Assembly: GCF_003671765.1 (NCBI RefSeq)
Contig: NZ_QPIB01000040.1
Location: forward strand, 51,944 to 115,943
Direction: 5' to 3'
Length of the DNA stretch: 64,000 nt
DNA from: Xenophilus sp. E41
GTDB lineage: Bacteria > Pseudomonadota > Gammaproteobacteria > Burkholderiales > Burkholderiaceae_C
In this document: positions 60,916 to 64,000 of the stretch, one piece after another
Layout of the letters: every line of letters starts with the position of its first letter
How positions within the stretch are numbered: the first letter of the stretch is position 1
The notes under the pieces: model-generated
Told to the model about the DNA's origin: nothing
Database searches by the model: none
The model's input: the letters and a program-made list of their open reading frames with translations, nothing else
Position numbers and translations under genes: made by a program

Positions 60916-62337
60916 TCAATGGCCTGCGTCGGCAGCTGGCTGCGAGCCCGCGCTGGCGACAGGAGAGGTGGTGGCGAGGGGACGGCCCATCAGGGTGGAC
61001 ACCAAGGCGGCGTCGGCCAGCCAGAACTGCTGCTGAGCGTTGATCGCGTTGGTCACGCCTGCGACCTGGTCGCGCGCTTCAGCCAGCAGCTCGAACACGC
61101 CGATCAGCATCCCGTTGTAGCGAAGCACGTTCTCGTCGGCCATCGCCTGGCGCAGAGGAACGATCTCGTCTCGGTAGTGCCGGGCGATGTCGTAGGCGGT
61201 CCGGTAAGCCGAGTAGCCTTCGCGCAGCTGCGATGTCGCGCCCCGCACGGCGGCGTCGTAGCGGTTGGCCGCAGCCAGCGACTGGGCGTTGAGCGCCTCG
61301 CGCTGCGAAGTGCCCCAATCGAAGAGCGGCAAGCGGATGTCCAGCTCGAAGCCGCGCCCTGTGCTGCGCGTGCCCTCGGCCCGGTCGAAGACGGTGTCGC
61401 GGCGAACCCCAGCCTCGACATCGATGAACGTGGATACGAGGTTGATGCCTTGCGATTTCCCGGCCAGATCCAGCTGGGCGCGTGCCTGCTGGACGTCCAG
61501 GCGCTGCGAGACAGCCGCCTGGGCGATCGCCTGGGCGTCGCGCGGGGTCTTCGGCAGATCGGGAAGGCGCTCGGGCAGCTTGAGCTTGCCGGCCTGGGCG
61601 TCGTCCAGGCCAAGGGCGCGGACAAGCTCTTCGCGTGAGGCGACAACGGCATGGCGGGCAGAAGCCAGCTGGGTTGTCGCATCCGCATAGAACACCTGCT
61701 GGCGGGCGCGCTGCAGCTTGCTGAAGTTGCCCACCAGCTGCATCCGGCGTGCGAGTTCGGCGCTCGCCTCGGCGGACTGCTTAACCTGCTCTGCGTATTG
61801 AACCGATTGCTGGGCCGCAACAGCACGCACCCAGGCCTGGCGAACCTGGGTCACCTGGTCGACCACGGTGCCGGTGAGCTGGACCTGGGCCTGGGCGGCT
61901 TGGCTGCGCGCCATCGAGACCCGCTTGGGAAGGAGCAGCACGTCGACCAGACCGAAAGACAGCAGCCGCCCGATCTCGACCTCGTCGCCGAGGCGCAGAC
62001 GCTCGAAACTGAAAATCGGGTTCGGGATGCTGCCAACCTGGTTGGCTACAGAGATTTCCGACCAGCTCTGGGCAATCAGGGCTTGAAGCGCCGGGCTATT
62101 GGCCAGGGCTAGGCGGACGGCGCCATCCTGGGACAACGGCTTGCTGAGCAGTTCTTCGGACACGGCCGCACGTGCATCGCGCTGATCCTTGGTCCTGCTG
62201 AGCTCGAGTTTTCCGCCGGTGAATTCGGCGGCGGCGGTGTTGGTCTCCTTGACCGCGTCGTCAATTCCCAGCGAAGCGCAGCCCGTCAGGACGGCCGCCG
62301 CTGCTGCCACAAAGGACATGCGAAGCGACGCGCTCAT
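60916..62337 (-). CDS. TolC-family outer-membrane lipoprotein of the copper cluster
   Basis: A 473-aa efflux channel. Signal peptide ends in a lipobox (VLTGC-A), then two OEP repeats: DGAVRLALANSPALQALIAQ and RGFELDIRLPLFDWGTSQREA. The ending is Ala/Pro-rich. It sits immediately before the multicopper oxidase gene, and its start overlaps the small gene upstream by four bases. With no RND pump next to it, its partner may be elsewhere, or it serves the oxidase as an outer-membrane protein. Confidence 0.88.
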   Translation of the reverse strand: MSASLRMSFVAAAAAVLTGCASLGIDDAVKETNTAAAEFTGGKLELSRTKDQRDARAAVSEELLSKPLSQDGAVRLALANSPALQALIAQSWSEISVANQVGSIPNPIFSFERLRLGDEVEIGRLLSFGLVDVLLLPKRVSMARSQAAQAQVQLTGTVVDQVTQVRQAWVRAVAAQQSVQYAEQVKQSAEASAELARRMQLVGNFSKLQRARQQVFYADATTQLASARHAVVASREELVRALGLDDAQAGKLKLPERLPDLPKTPRDAQAIAQAAVSQRLDVQQARAQLDLAGKSQGINLVSTFIDVEAGVRRDTVFDRAEGTRSTGRGFELDIRLPLFDWGTSQREALNAQSLAAANRYDAAVRGATSQLREGYSAYRTAYDIARHYRDEIVPLRQAMADENVLRYNGMLIGVFELLAEARDQVAGVTNAINAQQQFWLADAALVSTLMGRPLATTSPVASAGSQPAADAGH

Positions 62338-62657
62338 GGTTTTTTCTCCGACGCAGCTGGCATCGTGTGCGTTGCGCCATGCGCGGGGACGGACCTGTCG
62401 TCCTGGCCGTCGCCGCTGGCCTCCTTGGCATAGGCGCGCCAGCCACCGCGCTGGTCGACGGTCGCATTGGCGGCTGCCCAGGGCACGGGCTTCTCGTCAG
62501 CAAACGCTTTATAGCCCTCCATGGCCGAGTGGTAGGGAGGTGCCGGTTGGTTCGGCACAGGCGTCGACGCAGGCGCGGGCGCGGTTTGCGCGCCAGCTGT
62601 TAATGCCACGAAGGCGGTCAAGCTTGCCAGCCGATGGACTGGCGATAAAGTGAACAT
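62334..62657 (-). CDS. Exported hypothetical protein of the copper cluster
   Basis: A 107-aa protein: signal peptide (MFTLSPVHRLASLTAFVALT, cleavage near AGAQ-T), a Pro-rich linker, YHSAMEGYKAFADEKPVPWA and VDQRGGWRAYAKEASG. ATG 62657 lies after AGGATCCC. The stop overlaps the TolC-type gene start. I have seen such short proteins beside CusC-like channels, but the role is unknown. Confidence 0.7.
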   Translation of the reverse strand: MFTLSPVHRLASLTAFVALTAGAQTAPAPASTPVPNQPAPPYHSAMEGYKAFADEKPVPWAAANATVDQRGGWRAYAKEASGDGQDDRSVPAHGATHTMPAASEKKP

Positions 62658-62777
62658 GGGATCCTCACGATGTTCATGAACGAAGTGCCTCCGCGTGGCC
62701 CTTTCGGGCGAGCGAAGACAAAAGCGAAACATGCGCGTCCACACGCCGACAGCCAAGCTGTCGTGCGTCAGGCGCGA

Positions 62778-63170
62778 TTACGCACGAGGAGGTTTGTGAG
62801 GAACGCTGGGCGAGACGGACGCCAGCGGGTAGAGGGGCTCTACAAGATCGGCCTGAGGCAGGCCAGGTGCATCGAGCAGAGCAATCGAAGGCGTGAGGCC
62901 GACGGCATGACAAGGCGCGCAGTTCCCACATTTGTGGTCGGCATCATGGTGGTCACCTGCCCCAACGTCGGCGTTCGACACAGAGTGACCATCGTGATGA
63001 TGGTCGTCAGCCACAGCGGCGTGACTGTGGCCCACGTCGGCAGTCGTTGCACTGACCTCCGCTGCTCCACTCGGGGCCGGCCCGCAGATCACCATGGCTG
63101 CCGCCGCGTATGCCTGAAAGGGCACCGCAAGCATCATGAGCCACAGCAGGATCGCGCGAAAGCTGACCAT
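62778..63170 (-). CDS. Exported His-rich protein of the copper cluster
   Basis: A 130-aa protein: signal/anchor helix (MVSFRAILLWLMMLAVPFQA), then His/Asp stretches VGHSHAAVADDHHHDGHSVS and DHHDADHKCGNCAPCHAVGL. The HKCGNCAPCH cluster looks like a metal site. I chose ATG 63170 because the hydrophobic segment begins there; an in-frame extension to 63260 is possible. It begins the leftward copper operon. Confidence 0.72.
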   Translation of the reverse strand: MVSFRAILLWLMMLAVPFQAYAAAAMVICGPAPSGAAEVSATTADVGHSHAAVADDHHHDGHSVSNADVGAGDHHDADHKCGNCAPCHAVGLTPSIALLDAPGLPQADLVEPLYPLASVSPSVPHKPPRA

Positions 63171-63276
63171 GGCTGAAATTGTAAAGGGGCAGGCTTGCCG
63201 ATTGGTAGCCGCTGAGCCTGAAGTCACTACAAACTGCACGCGACGCTGGCTCCGTTCCACTTCCCGGATGGCGAAA

Positions 63277-63304
63277 AAAAGGCTGGCACCCGTGCCAGCC
63301 TTTT
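63277..63304. terminator. Strong intrinsic terminator
   Basis: AAAAGGCTGGCAC and GTGCCAGCCTTTT form a near-perfect 13-base-pair stem with a two- to four-base loop. It lies downstream of the small Cys-rich gene at 63336-63455 and upstream of the copper operon, so it separates the two units. Confidence 0.8.
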
Positions 63305-63335
63305 GGTGAACCAGCCTAGCTGGCTCGCCTGCTGC

Positions 63336-63455
63336 TTACTCGCAGCAAGGCATCGTCACCTCGTCGCAGCAGTCGTCGCCATCGCAGCAGGGCGCTGCGG
63401 CGACGGCTGCGCCTGAGGCGAGCACGAAGGCAAAAATGGCAAGTAGCTTTTTCAT
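63336..63455 (-). CDS. 39-aa exported Cys-pair peptide
   Basis: Signal peptide MKKLLAIFAFVLASGAAVAA, then a 19-residue mature peptide with three adjacent Cys pairs (P-CC-DGDD-CC-DEVTMP-CC-E). AAGGATC precedes the ATG at good distance and the strong terminator follows the stop. The Cys pairs between acids suggest a tiny periplasmic metal-binding peptide, fitting a copper operon. I know no named family. Confidence 0.7.
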   Translation of the reverse strand: MKKLLAIFAFVLASGAAVAAAPCCDGDDCCDEVTMPCCE

Positions 63456-63489
63456 ATTGATCCTTGATTGAATTGACGAAGAAGAGGAG

Positions 63490-63762
63490 TCAGACGAGTT
63501 GCCATGGAGGCCGCCAGATGTCCTCGATCCTTCTGGGCAGGACCATCAAAGAAGGTGCAGGCGCGACATGGTCGAGCGCCGAGAACAGGTGCTTGCGCGG
63601 CGTTGCAGGCAAGGCTAGAGGCGGACAAGCAGCGCAGCTGGTGGCAACGCAGTAAACGTCGACGCACATCTCTTCACAGCAGTCGAGCGGGCGCGGGCTT
63701 GCCGCGTTCGCTGTATGAACAGCGAATAGCAGAGCAAGGACGACGCCAAGAAGGACACGCAT
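63490..63762 (-). CDS. Exported Cys-rich small protein
   Basis: A 90-aa protein: signal peptide MRVLLGVVLALLFAVHTANA, then PRPLDCCEEMCVDVYCVATS with CAACPPL (six cysteines in about 20 residues), and a Pro/Leu-rich tail. ATG 63762 chosen at the start of the signal peptide; the frame extends to 63819. It stands upstream of the Cys-pair peptide with the same direction and likely in one unit. The 238 bases to the window end show nothing else. Confidence 0.65.
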   Translation of the reverse strand: MRVLLGVVLALLFAVHTANAASPRPLDCCEEMCVDVYCVATSCAACPPLALPATPRKHLFSALDHVAPAPSLMVLPRRIEDIWRPPWQLV

Positions 63763-64000
63763 AGGGGCAGGATAGCAGGGCCCTGCGACATCTGAACTCT
63801 GCAGGTTACAAACTGGCAATCGGAAGCCGACATAGCGCTAGGTCCGCTAATGGCCGAGGCTGTGTGGAAACGTCGGCGATGCATCCAGTATGCCGAAGCA
63901 TCGCGGCTGCAGAGCTCTGACGGCGTGTCAAGCGTTCCGACGGTCTTGTTTCGTGTGTGTGAGGGTTTTGCAGGCATTCGATGCGCTGCACAAGAGCTGA

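Noticed and set aside
1..64000. CRISPR arrays, rRNA and complete tRNA genes
   Set aside because: No regularly spaced direct repeats and no complete cloverleaf-like sequence were seen on reading both strands; only a 14-base tRNA end at 16541.

Overview
The window is high-GC DNA with betaproteobacterial gene content, most like a Comamonadaceae (Variovorax-like) chromosome. Supporting signs are short GCTAT-N7-ATAGC palindromes and a REP-like inverted repeat ending in GTTCG/CGAAC, both of which I remember as common in that family, plus the gene order PHP phosphatase / YciO / site-2 protease / TrpS. No rRNA, complete tRNA, CRISPR array or intact IS was seen.

Layout. 1-16.2 kb is ordinary chromosome: urea-binding protein UrtA (cut by the window edge), an esterase, PPK2, a CorA-type transporter, a housekeeping run interrupted by a 721-bp inverted-repeat element, a LuxR-type regulator facing a membrane histidine kinase, a zinc alcohol dehydrogenase with a small partner, and envelope proteins. 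16.5-29.6 kb is the first accessory block. It holds a 5' integrase fragment next to a tRNA-end-like sequence, a very large nuclease-STAND ATPase resembling Avs antiviral proteins whose 3' end runs into the integrase remnant, and an ICE-type cassette (glycine-zipper zinc-ribbon protein, DUF932, YqaJ nuclease, DUF2958, a possible directionality-factor-like protein, an XRE repressor with its operator, small exported proteins).

29.6-42.9 kb is a metal/envelope-stress island: an OmpR-type two-component pair, a phosphoethanolamine transferase, two small exported repeat proteins, a broken double-zinc-ribbon gene, and czcD-czcI-czcC-czcB-czcA. Four copies of one 16-bp operator-like site, AT(G/T)AC-N4-(A/T)(T/C)GTAAT, precede the regulator, both exported-protein genes and czcD, which suggests one regulon. 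43-45.7 kb is a second defence patch: a two-gene CBASS-like unit (SLATT membrane effector plus SMODS nucleotidyltransferase) abutting a frameshifted gene with a HEPN-like RxxxxH motif, then a dnaE2 fragment. 46.1-49.8 kb is a lead-type module (PbrT-like, PbrR-like, and a CDF transporter with two MDCPSEE domains). 50.1-54.9 kb is a redox operon (FMN reductase, pirin, nitroreductase, F420-reductase-like, Old Yellow Enzyme) behind a frameshifted LysR gene, ending at an integrase C-terminal remnant. 55.2-63.8 kb is a copper operon on the minus strand: Cys-rich small proteins, TolC-type channel, multicopper oxidase, cupredoxin, CusF, Csp-like storage protein, DUF305 protein and a P1B copper ATPase.

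The right three quarters therefore looks like a mosaic of metal-resistance and antiviral cargo built by repeated integration and deletion, with recombinase scraps at several joins. Promoter reading also suggests that several genes (PHP phosphatase, yciO, site-2 protease, the OmpR regulator, the pbr CDF gene) have a -10-like hexamer exactly six bases before the start codon, which would give leaderless mRNAs.
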